Positions 1-10,375 of a stretch of 64,000 nucleotides of DNA are shown in pieces. The notes below the pieces were generated by a model that did not search any database, was not told the DNA's origin, and saw only the letters and a list, made by a program, of their open reading frames with translations. The translations under genes were made by a program, and so were the position numbers. Position 1 is the first letter of the stretch. Every line of letters begins with the position of its first letter. Source of the stretch: Cladophialophora immunda (taxonomy: Eukaryota; Ascomycota; Eurotiomycetes; Chaetothyriales; Herpotrichiellaceae); assembly GCF_000835495.1 (NCBI RefSeq), contig NW_015622542.1, positions 6,633,936 to 6,697,935 of the forward strand, written 5' to 3'.

Positions 1-120
1 ACTGCGAATGCGTTGAAGGGAGACGAAGAGGCGTATCTCGCGGAAGGCATGAACGACTACATCGCCAAGCCGGTGGACAGAAGACTTCTTATGGAGTCGC
101 TAGTGAGATGGTTGCGTTGA
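1..120 (+). CDS. Hybrid histidine kinase, 3' end only (C-terminal receiver domain)
   Basis: The first bases are an open frame of 39 codons ending in TGA. The peptide carries the end of a two-component receiver (REC) domain: a small-residue beta strand (TANAL), an acidic stretch, the segment GMNDYIAKPVDRRLL, and a last amphipathic helix. The Lys-Pro of YIAKPV is the conserved REC lysine that contacts the phosphoacceptor Asp. In fungi such domains close hybrid sensor kinases, where they pass phosphate to the Ypd1-type transfer protein. The sensor, kinase and Asp regions lie outside the window, so the stimulus cannot be read. A free-standing response regulator is the alternative, but hybrid kinases are far commoner in this group. 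Confidence 0.85.
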   Translation, partial: TANALKGDEEAYLAEGMNDYIAKPVDRRLLMESLVRWLR

Positions 121-1676
121 AATGTCATCGAAAGGGTTTTAACAGGCAATGCGGAACCTGAAGATCCTGAAATTGGTCCAAGAGAGAATTTGACCATCCT
201 TGGGTTGAACACAAATTGTCGCATGCACTTCGTTTGCAAGCCAGTCCAACAAATGCTGGTGTGGCGCCCTTGGTCCAATTAGCTCACTTGGAACCGTCAG
301 TTTCGCACCAGAACTGGTGAAAGATTCCTTGCGCGACTGTGTCGAGACGCACTGCAGCGGTATTGAGATCGCGTCTAACATGAGGAGCCACTCAGACTTG
401 ACGACGGTCAGGGAACATTCCCATCGCAGGGGCTTGGATCGAGGATCTGCATTCCACCCCCCTGAAGGTCCATACGCAGAGCACCCGAGAGTCGACCTGG
501 TTTAAGAGTCCTCGCGGTATTGAACAGGAAAAGGTCCAAGCCTGATCCGTTAGGCGGACCTCAGTCACGATCAAGCTGGCCTCTGATTGCCAGAGTCACC
601 CAAAGCCAGAGCATCACTTCACAAGGACAAATGGCACTAGTATATGTGCTCGCCCACATTGAAAACATGTCACAATGCGGCACATTCGACAACCTTGCGT
701 CTGGTGGCGCTGAGACTTGCATAGGAAAGCATTCGGGAGTTGCGCCTTATACAACTCTAGAATTCCATTTGCCTCCCTTCACGCGGCAAGGGCCCGGGCA
801 TCCTTGCTTAAAAGCTGTGGTTGTCACCCTCGAGGAAGAAGCGGAGCCAATTACTATTTCTAGTATTTCTGTGTACATGGGCCCGGCTACACTTTCCCAT
901 GCTTCAATTGCCACCTGCTCCGCACGCTTTTCGACAGCCGATCCTTCTTCCTGGACTTCACGAAGCGCAGGTGCCAAGCTCAAACGCAAGATTGGTGCAG
1001 CCGAAGCGAGCGGGTTGCTTACGTTTCTCCTCCCATACTGGGTGTATATACACACCACACAAATACCTCTACCCTATGGCAGCTTGGACAGCCCCGGCCC
1101 CACGGCCCCCCATGCGGCCCTCAATTGGCCCGCCCCTGCAAAGTAATCCTTTGATGAGACAGCATACGAACTTTTCACCTGAAATGAGACGGAATCTCTG
1201 TTCTTTATGGCGACTGCCGAGGCGACAGGCGGTGGGATAGAGGGTCAAGCATGATCTGAAATTACACAACCGAAACCACCATTCGGTTGCCGTCGCTCCA
1301 ATGAAGGGGGAAGCCCCATCGCTGACTCATTTCTTACTAGGGGAGGACTGGGAAGGCCTGGCAACAGAGGGCGAAAAATAGCGGTCCAAACCCTGAGCGC
1401 CTTGATTATCAAAGCCATTGTACAGGCCATTCTCAGTGTCTGTCCCGGGTTCCGGCAGCATCTCACCTTGGTAGCAAACCTTTCACTCTGCTCGTCCATT
1501 TCACCTCTGCACTTCTGCGGACTCCGCTTTCGACATGGCCCTTGTCGCTTAGAGTTAGGGTCATGCGATCCCCAGATTCCTCATTTCTGCCTTTCCTCCC
1601 TTGGTCAATGGCAATCTCGTGGACGATATCAATAACTTCCCCGTCATGACGGATTTGCCGCACAAAATCTATCTGC
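121..1676. other. Intergenic region without a convincing gene
   Basis: This holds the terminator side of the kinase gene and the upstream region of the next regulator gene. Open frames exist on both strands (for example 520-1146) but have no recognisable domain, no intron logic linking them, and overlap each other. I see no repeat or RNA gene. Confidence 0.5.
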
Positions 1677-3575
1677 ATGGCTTCCGACCCGCGGAGAGAG
1701 TTTTTGTTCCTGAATCAATCTCTATCTTCCAAACCCCGCTCGCAGCGGGAGAAAGAGCTCCAAGATGCCGATCGTCGAGCTCACGCGGCTCGGAACTCTA
1801 GACTCAAGCGACCCGTCTCAGAGGCCGAAGACGCAGCTGCCAGCTTGAGAAGCCGCTCCTCAAAGAGACCCAACCGGCGTCCAGTTGAAGATGCTCAACA
1901 AGACGGCGACGACGCGGCTCTTCCAGTTGTTGAACAGAAGCTGGCTGTACGACCCAAGACTCTAGAACACCGGCAGACCATGCCCGAGCCATCTGCCTTG
2001 GCAAGGACCTTGACCTCGACAACTCCCCTAGGTCAGGGTAACCACGATCCCTTTGACACTGCCTCGATTAGCGGGCTGCCTCCATTCATCTACGATATGC
2101 TGGACCATTGTGAGTTGTAACCTCTCTGAGCCCAAGTCGGTTCTTTTCTAGGCGGAGTTCTAGTACCCCTGACCCCTTCTCGGGGGTCTGTTAGGTGTCA
2201 GATATTCCTAGGCGTGTCGGCGTTGCTGACTCTTGCGCAATCTTCCAAGCCTACCGCTTTGTCTGGCCTACCGTGCTGAACGAAGACCCGAAGGACACCC
2301 AACAAAATGCGGCCATGAGAAGGAGACGCGCACGGGAGAATCCATTTGTTCTTCATGCACAAATTGTCAATGCTGGGGGCCACAGACTACGGTTGCTTCC
2401 CGCTGGTCACCAGTCTCGGTCGCTCATAGCACAGGCAGTATCGTATCATGAGCGGAAGGCCCTCGAAGCTGTTACCGATATACTACAGAAAAGTCCAACC
2501 CCGCCATGGGAAAGGATAGTTTTGGCGCTACTTTTGGTGACGTGGCCCGCTGGAACTCATGAGGAGAGCCCGTCAAAGTATCCTGTATCCCCCATGGCCA
2601 CCGCGCAGAATCTGCACCTTTTCAACAACATGGAATTGACGCCCGGCAGAATTCAGCAGATCCAGCGATTTTACCGTATCCTGGAGCCTCTAGGTGGTCT
2701 GGATGGACTCTCAACTCCCGAACACTTGCATGTGTTCAGCTTGTGCGTTCCACCCTACGCTTGAGCAGAATGTTTTGAGCCGGTCGTGCTGACCCTTGGC
2801 TTCTAGTGCGGACACCTTTGTCTCCTCGCGACTCGGCGTCCGTCCTCTTTGGCCGTGGCCCAACAAGCTGCACTACGCCTTCGAAGCATTCAACGACCTC
2901 GTGCTTGATCCTCGAGCTTTTCAGATGTCTTTGGTGATGGGCCGAGGCTTCTCTTGCGTTAAAGATGCTCAGCTTTTACGTATCCTGATAATGGCCTGCA
3001 GAGCCACACTGGGCATCGATCTGTATCAGCGGAACGTCCCCACGGCACCCTCACCCAGGGATATATGTACGGTCCGGAACGCCGTACAGCACCAGCTATG
3101 CTCACTCGACCCACCGTCGGATTTGTTGCCTTCACATGACGCCTTGCTCTACAATATGGTACGGCTTGCTGCACTGATATACAGTGACCTAGTGATTTTC
3201 CCGCTGGGCGAATCCGTGAGTGTCAAGTTGCAGCTTGCATACGATCTGCGAAAAGCATTGGAACTGTGCTTTACTGGCGAGACACTGGAGGCGCAGGCAG
3301 AGCTCGAGCTCACAGTTTGGTGCCTAACGATGGGTACCATGGCATCGTATGGGACGGTTCACCAGGAATGGTACGTGATGCAGCTGGGGCGGAGCTTGCG
3401 CGAGGATCGGCGCCTGTTGGACTGGATTCTATTCCAGACTCTGATGTCGCATTTCTTATGGTGGGATCATGTGCTTCAGCCGCGGTGCTGGGATGTATGG
3501 AAGGAAGCGGCGCAACCGATGCAGGTGGAGGGGTCGAGTTCGCCCTCTCCTGAGAAGGGAGATGGTGTTAATTGA
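1677..3575 (+). CDS. Fungal transcription-factor-like protein without a recognised DNA-binding domain
   Basis: Three exons: 1677-2109, 2202-2742 and 2807-3575 (580 aa). Introns have GTGAGT/CAG and GTGCGT/TAG ends and keep frame. The N-terminus reads FLFLNQSLSSKPRS followed by DADRRAHAARNSR. This basic opening is shared by a large class of fungal regulator-like proteins that lack a zinc cluster yet carry a C-terminal fungal-specific regulatory region (Fungal_trans_2/DUF3468-like). The rest is mostly helical, with a conserved WP-containing segment near exon 2 and the long helical half from exon 3. No Zn2Cys6, C2H2 or bZIP motif is visible. I chose the ATG at 1677 because the conserved motif starts seven residues later. 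Role (gene regulation) is inferred from family resemblance only. The gene at 15334 is a relative. Confidence 0.75.
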
Positions 3576-4377
3576 TGGCGGTTCACCACGATTTAGAGGA
3601 TGTGCTCGGGGGTTAACAAAGCGGGGTCGTATCCCTCGGACAGAGGACTCAAGGAGACTTGTATCGCTGCATCATGATGATATCTCGGTCCGTGGTGCAA
3701 GCGCAGGGAATCTCTGACTCGTCGAGACTGCTTTAGTCGGGTACAAGCACCCTGTGCATTGAGACAGCATCAGACTTAGGCCTCATCAGCCATTAGGCAA
3801 ACTGCTGACAACAAACAAATGCATGATAAGACGACCGCTTGTCGCTGTGTCTGGTCATGGCTTCATCGAGTGCGTCTCTGGTGTGTGGCGGCTTCTTATT
3901 GGGCGGGAGAAAGAGGTGGTGGTTGTGGGTTGTGGATTGTGGATTGTGGATTACGACTGTGAGGGTCTTCATCCACGGGCACGTGGGGGAAGCGATAACA
4001 GGGAGAGGGAAGAACTGAGGTGAGAGAAGAAGAGGATGGAGAATAATATTACTTGTCCCTACATACTGGCAACCTACTACCAGGTGCCTGCATGGGTACC
4101 TGATGTACCTAATGCCACCCAACAATCATTTGATCCTCTTTCCTTCCTCCCTGCCTCTCACCTCTGCTACTGTCTTTCAACCCTTGCCTCCAATAATAAT
4201 CCTCAGACACCACTCTTTGCCAGAGGATATGGCCCATTGATTTTTCTTGCCAGACCAGATCTCCGTCCTTTGCCTAGACCAGCGGCCAAGGAACGGGCCC
4301 GTGGGCACCAAAGAGCCAAAGAATTGCGGCACCAGCACCAACAAAGTTCGCTTGGGGTGGCCCTTATCATCACCATC
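3576..4377. other. Intergenic region with a short GT-rich tandem repeat
   Basis: Contains the 3' flank of the regulator gene and the promoter of the P450. A 7-bp unit TGTGGAT is repeated three times head to tail at 3931-3951 inside a wider GT-rich strand (3915-3952). No gene is supported here. Confidence 0.6.
3931..3951. repeat. 3-copy 7-bp tandem repeat (TGTGGAT)
   Basis: Three exact head-to-tail copies upstream of the P450 gene. It is a simple microsatellite-like repeat, and no function is implied. Confidence 0.8.
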
Positions 4378-6788
4378 ATGGCTTCCACCACCTCCTCCTC
4401 ATCCTCATCCTCTGCCTCCGTGTCACTCGCTGACAAGCTCTCCCTCTCCGCCATCACCGCCACCGCGAGCCCTCTGAACCTCGTGGTCTTCGCGTGTGTG
4501 CTCGGCTTCCTCCTGCTGCGCTGGTGGCGCCGGAAGAACAGCCCGGCCCTGCCGGATCTGCCGTGGGTTGCACGCAACGACAAGGCCTGGATCCTGCGCG
4601 ATCTGAGGACCAGGCTGTGGTGTTTGATCAACTATGAGGAAGCCTTGAGGAGGGCGTATGATCAGGTAAGGTTTCAATTGTTGGCTGGAGTGACTGGGGT
4701 GCTTTTTTGGCTCTTCCTCATCCTCTCTTTTCCCCTGTTCCCTCCCCAGAATTGGATATGCTATGGTGAGACGGAGGTGAGAGTCTGAGAGATATCAGGA
4801 GGGAAGAGGGAAAAGGGAGGATGCCATTTGTTAGGACTCGAGATTCGTCCTCTACCAACTTCCCTCCTAACCTGTCTATCCTACACACTTTTGTCATTCT
4901 CTACCGCCGGGACTGAGCCTTCAACCTAACCACACTCTCCAACGCAGTATGCCCGCCACAACAAGCCATGTATCCTCGCCACCCTCGACGGCGAGGTCAT
5001 TCTGCTGCCGCCTTCCAACACGCCCTGGCTGATCGCCCAGCCCGACAACGTCCTCAGCGTCAATGGCGCGCACAAGCACATCCTGCAGACCCGATATACC
5101 TTTCCCAAGCCCGAGATCATGGATCCCACTGTCCATTTCGGTACGGCCCCCTTCTCCCCGTGTTGGAGTTTTCCATCGTTAGACTTGGGTTGTCGCATTT
5201 CCCGACCCAGCTCCTCTTCCCTCCGACATTGCTGACATTTCGTTGTCCTATGCTAGACGTCATCAAATCCGAGTTGACCAGGCAAGTCTTCAATGTCACG
5301 CCTGAGGTTTGCGACGAATTGGCCGCCGCAGTGGATCAAATCTGGGGCAGCGAAGCTGATCCCGATTTTGAATACTACTCTGATGCCGACGGGTGGAAGA
5401 CCGTGGTGCTCTTCGACAGTCTCACCAAGATCGTTGCCAGAATCTCCAACAGGGTCTTTGTCGGCCTGCCACTCTGTGAGTATCTTCTCTTTTTCTCCTC
5501 AAATGGAAGATTGCTACATGCGGAAACGCAGACGGTGGTGTATAGTGTCGGCCGGAGATGGAATAGCCCTTCATCGTGCCCATGACAGTTTCACCGTCCT
5601 CTTTAGAAAAGAGACCGCCTCTATATTGACAATGTTCACGGAGCAAATGCTAACCCGAAATCGGTTGCAGGCCGTGATGAGCAATATCTCAAGAACGCTA
5701 TCGGTTTTGCCGAAGACATTGCCTTTTCTGCAACAATTCTGCGTCTCTTCCCCGGCATAGTTCGGCCTCTTGTCGCTCCAGTGGCTACGTACTCAAATCG
5801 TAAACACACTCGTGAATATACTGAAATCCTCACACCCGAGATTATCCGGCGTCAACGCCTCCAGCAAGAAACTGCGAGTGGCCCCAAATCCGAACACAAG
5901 GGCAGCGAAGCGGAGCAGACTGGAGACGAAGCGAAGAACGACTTCCTCCAATGGCTCTTAACCCGCTCGCTCACGAAATCGTATCCGTTGCCGGACGAAA
6001 CGGATCCGCGAATCATCTCTGCACGCCTCCTGCATGTGAACTTCGCATCCGTGCACACGACCAGCTTCATCGGTACCAACGCCTTACTGGATATCCTTGC
6101 CGCACCAAAGAATGAGCGCGTCTTGGAGACGCTGCGAAAGGAGGCGCTAGACAACATGGAGCCAGATGCAGGGTCTGGGCCGGCTTCGAGTATGTGGTCG
6201 CGCACGGCTATCTCCAAAATGCACTACCTCGACTCTGCCCTACGGGAGAGTTCACGCCGTGCGAGTATCATAGGCGTGGGTGTTAACCAAAAGGTCGTTG
6301 CTCCGGGTGGCATCACGACACCCGATGGTACGCATTTACCTGAAGGATGCATGGTCGCCACGCACAGTTGGGGGTGCCACAATGACGAGAGCCTGTATGA
6401 GGGAGCCGACAAATACAAGGCTTTTCGGTTTGTGGAGCTGAGAGACAAAATCTCCAGTGGAGTCGGGGATGGCGATCGAGACAAAGCGGAGCGGGAGAAA
6501 GAGTACCTGGACAAAGCCCACCTCTCCTTCATTGCGACCTCCCCTTCCTACCTCGGGTTTGGACACGGTCGGCACGCCTGCCCCGGAAGATTCTTCGCCG
6601 CGCAGGAGTTGAAGCTGTTACTCGCATATCTGCTCTCGCGGTACGAGATCCAAATGGTGATGGAAGGTGGATTGGGAGGGAACTGGAATGGGAAGGGCAT
6701 CAGGCCCGAGTGTTACTGGGCGGGACCGAACCACGTCCCGCCGATGAGCGCCAAAGTGAGGGTGAGGAGAAGGAAGGAGTTCCAATAG
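4378..6788 (+). CDS. Cytochrome P450 monooxygenase (HTT I-helix type)
   Basis: Four exons: 4378-4665, 4948-5140, 5257-5475 and 5671-6788 (605 aa). Intron 1 is long for this genome (282 bases). A Ser-rich N-terminus precedes one membrane anchor (LNLVVFACVLGFLLLRWW), so the enzyme should sit on the ER face. P450 landmarks are present: I-helix NFASVHTTS, the ExxR helix (ALRESSRR), and the heme loop FGHGRHACPGRFFA around residues 530-540 with the thiolate Cys. In the I-helix the usual acidic residue before the Thr is replaced by His. This is a known variant in a fungal group that includes ent-kaurene-oxidase-like P450s and many uncharacterised members. The substrate cannot be read. The neighbouring regulator (1677) is transcribed the same way, but no synthase gene is nearby, so a biosynthetic role is not shown. 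Confidence 0.93.
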
Positions 6789-7153
6789 TCTGGACCGAGC
6801 ACTGTGTGAAAAGGTCTTCGTTTTTGGGGGTCCATGGTCGAGTGACCCCAATGTCCCGAAGATGATGTTAATCGTTAGACCAGCGCGAGCATTTCGGGAC
6901 GTACCTAGTATATATAAGATCCTTGATTGAGATTGATCAGCACCGCCCGAGATTGACGGATGCCAATAGCTGTCGCAGTCAATGTTGATCGGCGAATGAC
7001 ATTGCCTTACGGCTCAATAAGGAGGTGTCTTCAAGTCGAAAGTCGTTGCGCGGCACAAGTGATGCAAATAGAAGTGCCTTCCACGCACCGAGCCATCACA
7101 TCAGCTCACCCATGGCTCTTAGCAGGACAGGCTGTGCCACCTTCTGGTCAGTC
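6789..7153. other. Convergent intergenic region
   Basis: Lies between two convergent genes (P450 and SET protein), so it should hold both 3' ends. There is a TATATATAA-like run near 6908-6917. No gene or repeat is seen. Confidence 0.5.
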
Positions 7154-7846
7154 TCAGCCATCCTCCTGCCCGCCGACCTTGGGCTCCCACTGACCCATTT
7201 CCTCATGCTGCCGCGCCCTCCAAAACCCCTTGCCGTAACTCACCACGATCTCCTCCCCCTTTGCGATCCCCTTCGCCCTCTTACCTCCGCCCTTCCCGGC
7301 CTTGCCTGGACTCAGCACGAACACGCCGATCCTCCTCTCCCACTTGCCGTTGGGAGCGGCAGCGGCCACCTCGACCCAACAGTCCTTGAACTCGGCGTTG
7401 GGCCCCTCGGGCCGGACGCCGCGGTAGTCGTTGATGAAGCGCGCCTCGTTGCCGCGCCGCGAGGCGTCGATCGCCAGGTCCAGCTCGCGGTCCAGGCTGA
7501 GGTCGTAGTCCGACGCCGGGTCGATGGGGGTCGACGACGAGTGCAAGGTCCCCAGGTACAGGATCACGAGCGACGAGGGGGGGAGAGCCCGGGTCGCGAA
7601 GAGGCCGTGTTGGGTGTAGGCCGGGTGGGAGGGGTCGGTGATGGGTTTTATCTGGACCAGAGGCGACAGCGGGCCCGGCGACGGAGCAGGGATGATGGGA
7701 GGCGAAGAGGGTGACGGTGAAGATGGCCGTGTGGTTGTTTGGAGGAGGTCCGGGGACAGAGGAGGCGGGATGTGCAGCGTCGAGAGATAGATGATCTCTT
7801 TGGGCCAGTTCTTTGGCAGGGCGGTCGTCGGCTGTCTGAGTGGCAT
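7154..7846 (-). CDS. SET-domain protein
   Basis: A single exon of 230 aa on the minus strand, from the ATG at 7846. An upstream in-frame extension to 7987 exists, but it has no ATG that matches family starts as well. A Pro/Ser-rich N-terminus is followed by a compact SET-like fold: GLFATRALPPSSLVILYLG, then DYDLSLDRE, then NEARFINDYRG (the place of the usual NHxCxPN motif, here with Arg-Phe-Ile-Asn), PNAEF, and the closing KGEEIVVSYGKGFW. SET domains transfer methyl groups from S-adenosylmethionine to lysines. There is no pre-SET or post-SET cysteine cluster. The target protein is unknown, and the altered NHxCxPN segment leaves activity open. Transcription converges with the P450. Confidence 0.75.
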   Translation of the reverse strand: MPLRQPTTALPKNWPKEIIYLSTLHIPPPLSPDLLQTTTRPSSPSPSSPPIIPAPSPGPLSPLVQIKPITDPSHPAYTQHGLFATRALPPSSLVILYLGTLHSSSTPIDPASDYDLSLDRELDLAIDASRRGNEARFINDYRGVRPEGPNAEFKDCWVEVAAAAPNGKWERRIGVFVLSPGKAGKGGGKRAKGIAKGEEIVVSYGKGFWRARQHEEMGQWEPKVGGQEDG

Positions 7847-8199
7847 TGAAAGGCGCTTGTTGAGTGGTGTGCTGGTACACGGCGGTGTTGGTTTACCAAA
7901 GTGATTTGTATGCCGACGAGGTGGCAGAGAACAAGGGGCTTCGTCTAAGTTTCCCCGGCCACTCTCGGTCACCCACCCACACAACACCTACCGAGTCCAC
8001 GTTCTCTGTCTTCTGTACTGCTCGATTCCTGACTACCTTCTCTTCACAGAAGTACATGATCCTGATTGTGTCAAAATGTCGAGGACCACAGATTTGCCAA
8101 TATCTCAAACACAAATCTAAACCATCAAGACCCGTTTATGATCACATTAAGAACTAACAACCACCAGATCCATCAAACACCGCCAAACTCGACCAAACA
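7847..8199. other. Short intergenic region (SET promoter, oxidoreductase 3' end)
   Basis: Both flanking genes are on the minus strand, so this holds the promoter of the SET gene and the 3' end of the oxidoreductase gene. It is AT-richer than the flanks. Nothing else is seen. Confidence 0.5.
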
Positions 8200-9321
8200 C
8201 TATTGTCCCTCGAGCATTACCACGATCTTCTTCGCGCTGACACCCTTCTTGTGCAGGTCCATGGCATGTTGTATGCTCTCCAACCCGTGACCCACGACTT
8301 CGGAGTCTGGTGCTGCCACAAACGATCCTTCGGCCAAAGCTTGCGGGACAAAGTGCTCATACATGGCCGGCCCGACTTCGTTGTCCACCAACGTGTCGCC
8401 CACGATGAAGCTGCTCCGGATCCCATGTCTCTTGGCCTTGATCCACAGATATATCAGCGACGTGATATAGTGAAAAGCGATCTGGGGCACGACGAAGCGC
8501 TCGGGCGGTGTCTGGGGAACAGGATAGCTCGCCATGGCGAGGAACTTGTTGCCCTTGCAAGAGGCGAGGATGTCCAGGCATTTCTCTGCCGCGCCTTGGC
8601 CGATCGACAGTGCCCCAGCTGTGGTACGCCCCTTGAACGCCGTCCTGATGTCTGCCACCACCGTTGGGCTCTTGTAGTCAAACACGTCCACGGCTCCGAG
8701 ATGCTTCACAAGGTCAAAGTTTCGCGGCGAGGCGGTGGCGATGACCTCGTATCCGGCCGCGACGGCGAGCTGGATCACGTTAAAGCCCACACTTGTCGAG
8801 CCGCCCCAGACGAGCAGAGTCTTCCCCGTGGGTTTTGCGGCAGGCACGGCGGGGAGCTGCATGGCAAGCTGATCTATCTGGAACAGACCGCACGCCGCAG
8901 TGGACAGCCCGAGCGGAATCACGGCCGCATCCTCGTAAGAGAGGGTGTCTGGGATATGCGACGCCATGTGCGCCAGGAGGACTGTGTATTCCTGGAACCC
9001 GCAGTGCGAAGCAAAGTTGTGCTTCTTGGCCATTCCAATGGCGTGGCCGACGACGCGGTCGCCGACCTTGAACCGCGCCGCGACGTCCTTGCCAACCTCG
9101 ACAACTTCGCCCGCCACATCGCTGCCCAGGATTGCAGGGTACTTTACCCAGTCGAAGAGCAGGTTGCCCAGGCTTTGCTTCATGTGGTCGAGCGGGTTGA
9201 TGGCGACGGCGCGGTTCTTGATCACGATTTCCGATTTGCCCGGTCTGGTATAGGGGGCTGACTTGACCTCGAGAGGTCTCGCTTTGGCGGACATTAGGTA
9301 AGCGGATCTATTGGACGGCAT
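8200..9321 (-). CDS. CipB-like medium-chain dehydrogenase/reductase
   Basis: An intronless 373-aa protein. It has a GroES-like N-terminal half (AINPLDHMKQ, ILGSDVAGEVVEVG, KVGDRVVGHA) and a Rossmann half with a nucleotide-binding run VWGGSTSVG. No structural-zinc cysteine lobe and no catalytic-zinc Cys/His pair are visible, so this is of the zinc-independent quinone-reductase/enoyl-reductase-like MDR branch. The order of motifs resembles fungal CipB-type oxidoreductases and trans-acting enoyl reductases. It should use NADPH to reduce an activated double bond or quinone in the cytosol. No polyketide synthase is in the window, so a trans-enoyl reductase role has no support here. It is transcribed divergently from the peptidase gene at 10376. 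Confidence 0.85.
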   Translation of the reverse strand: MPSNRSAYLMSAKARPLEVKSAPYTRPGKSEIVIKNRAVAINPLDHMKQSLGNLLFDWVKYPAILGSDVAGEVVEVGKDVAARFKVGDRVVGHAIGMAKKHNFASHCGFQEYTVLLAHMASHIPDTLSYEDAAVIPLGLSTAACGLFQIDQLAMQLPAVPAAKPTGKTLLVWGGSTSVGFNVIQLAVAAGYEVIATASPRNFDLVKHLGAVDVFDYKSPTVVADIRTAFKGRTTAGALSIGQGAAEKCLDILASCKGNKFLAMASYPVPQTPPERFVVPQIAFHYITSLIYLWIKAKRHGIRSSFIVGDTLVDNEVGPAMYEHFVPQALAEGSFVAAPDSEVVGHGLESIQHAMDLHKKGVSAKKIVVMLEGQ

Positions 9322-10375
9322 CTCTCAAGTTCCGACGTACGACAAAGGTATGTTATGGTAAGTTGTGTCGATGGAGTGGAATCTGTTCGGCAAAACTTTG
9401 GATTGCGGGTGTCTTGCACTATCGTTGTCTCCTGCGATTTTTCAATCCTCCCAACAGTTTAGGTAAGCTCCTCCATCTATCTCGGGATTTTGCTCTGGTA
9501 TATATACATGTATCCCTTGCTTGTGTCCTGGCGGCATACGGAGCGACCTCAATGAGGAGTGGGCATTGCGACCATCCGACTCTCCATCGTCCGATCCTCC
9601 GACACATCAAATGTCCGCCCGCCCTCGCGGAGGACTTCAGCCCTCTTGTTTCAGGGTCTTTGCGCAACACTTCAATTGGCAAGGACTCTCCCCTTTGAGG
9701 TTTGACATCATCTACGCATCATGGCCGCAGGTATAGAGCCGAAGATGGATACGGTTGGGCGTGGAAGGGAAATGTGCGCTTTTGACCCGCTACTCCTCCT
9801 GAACTTGCGCCGTTGGTCTTTCTGGAGAATAATAGAGAGAAGGTATCCCGGCACAAGCTTGAGCGGTGATCTATTTGGCAGATGATGACATGCCGGGCTT
9901 CTTCTGCGTTTTCTTCGGGCCCCCATTTCCTGCAGTCAGCCCAGAACTTTCGATTACCACATTAGAGTCTGAGATCAATAGCGGGACGGGTACGGAGTAG
10001 TTGGTTTTGGCACCTGCAGTGGCCTTGTCGGCAGTTTGGGGGCTGAGTCCGCCAACTTTAGGTGGTTAGCCAGTGATAGATACTGCCCAGGCAGCCTGAA
10101 GCCCCCGTAACCCGGGGAAGCTCGAAGCTGACAACGCCAACTCAGTAGTCGGAGCGGCCTTCCGGTGACGCCTAGTGGGCGGCTGCAGGCGTCACAGCTC
10201 CCCCCGTTTCCGCCTAGTCAGCCCCAGGTGGCACTAGTTCGATACTGCTGCGTTGGACAGCAACCACCACGCCACCAGCTCTCTCCACCTCCAAAACACG
10301 CTTTCTTTAACTTGACCTCAATCTCACCATACTCCTTTCCATCCCGTTCATCCTGTGCACGACTCTCTTGCCGTG
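9322..10375. promoter_or_regulatory. Divergent intergenic region between oxidoreductase and M13 peptidase
   Basis: About 1 kb separating two divergent start codons, so it contains both promoters. A TATATATA element occurs near 9499-9506. Short open frames on both strands are poor and overlapping. No repeat or RNA gene is recognised. Confidence 0.5.

Noticed and set aside
520..1146. 208-codon open frame between the kinase and the first regulator
   Set aside because: Biased composition and no known domain; overlaps a similar-sized frame on the other strand.
8203..9261. 352-codon plus-strand frame opposite the CipB-like gene
   Set aside because: Shadow frame; low-complexity Arg/His-rich peptide without a domain.
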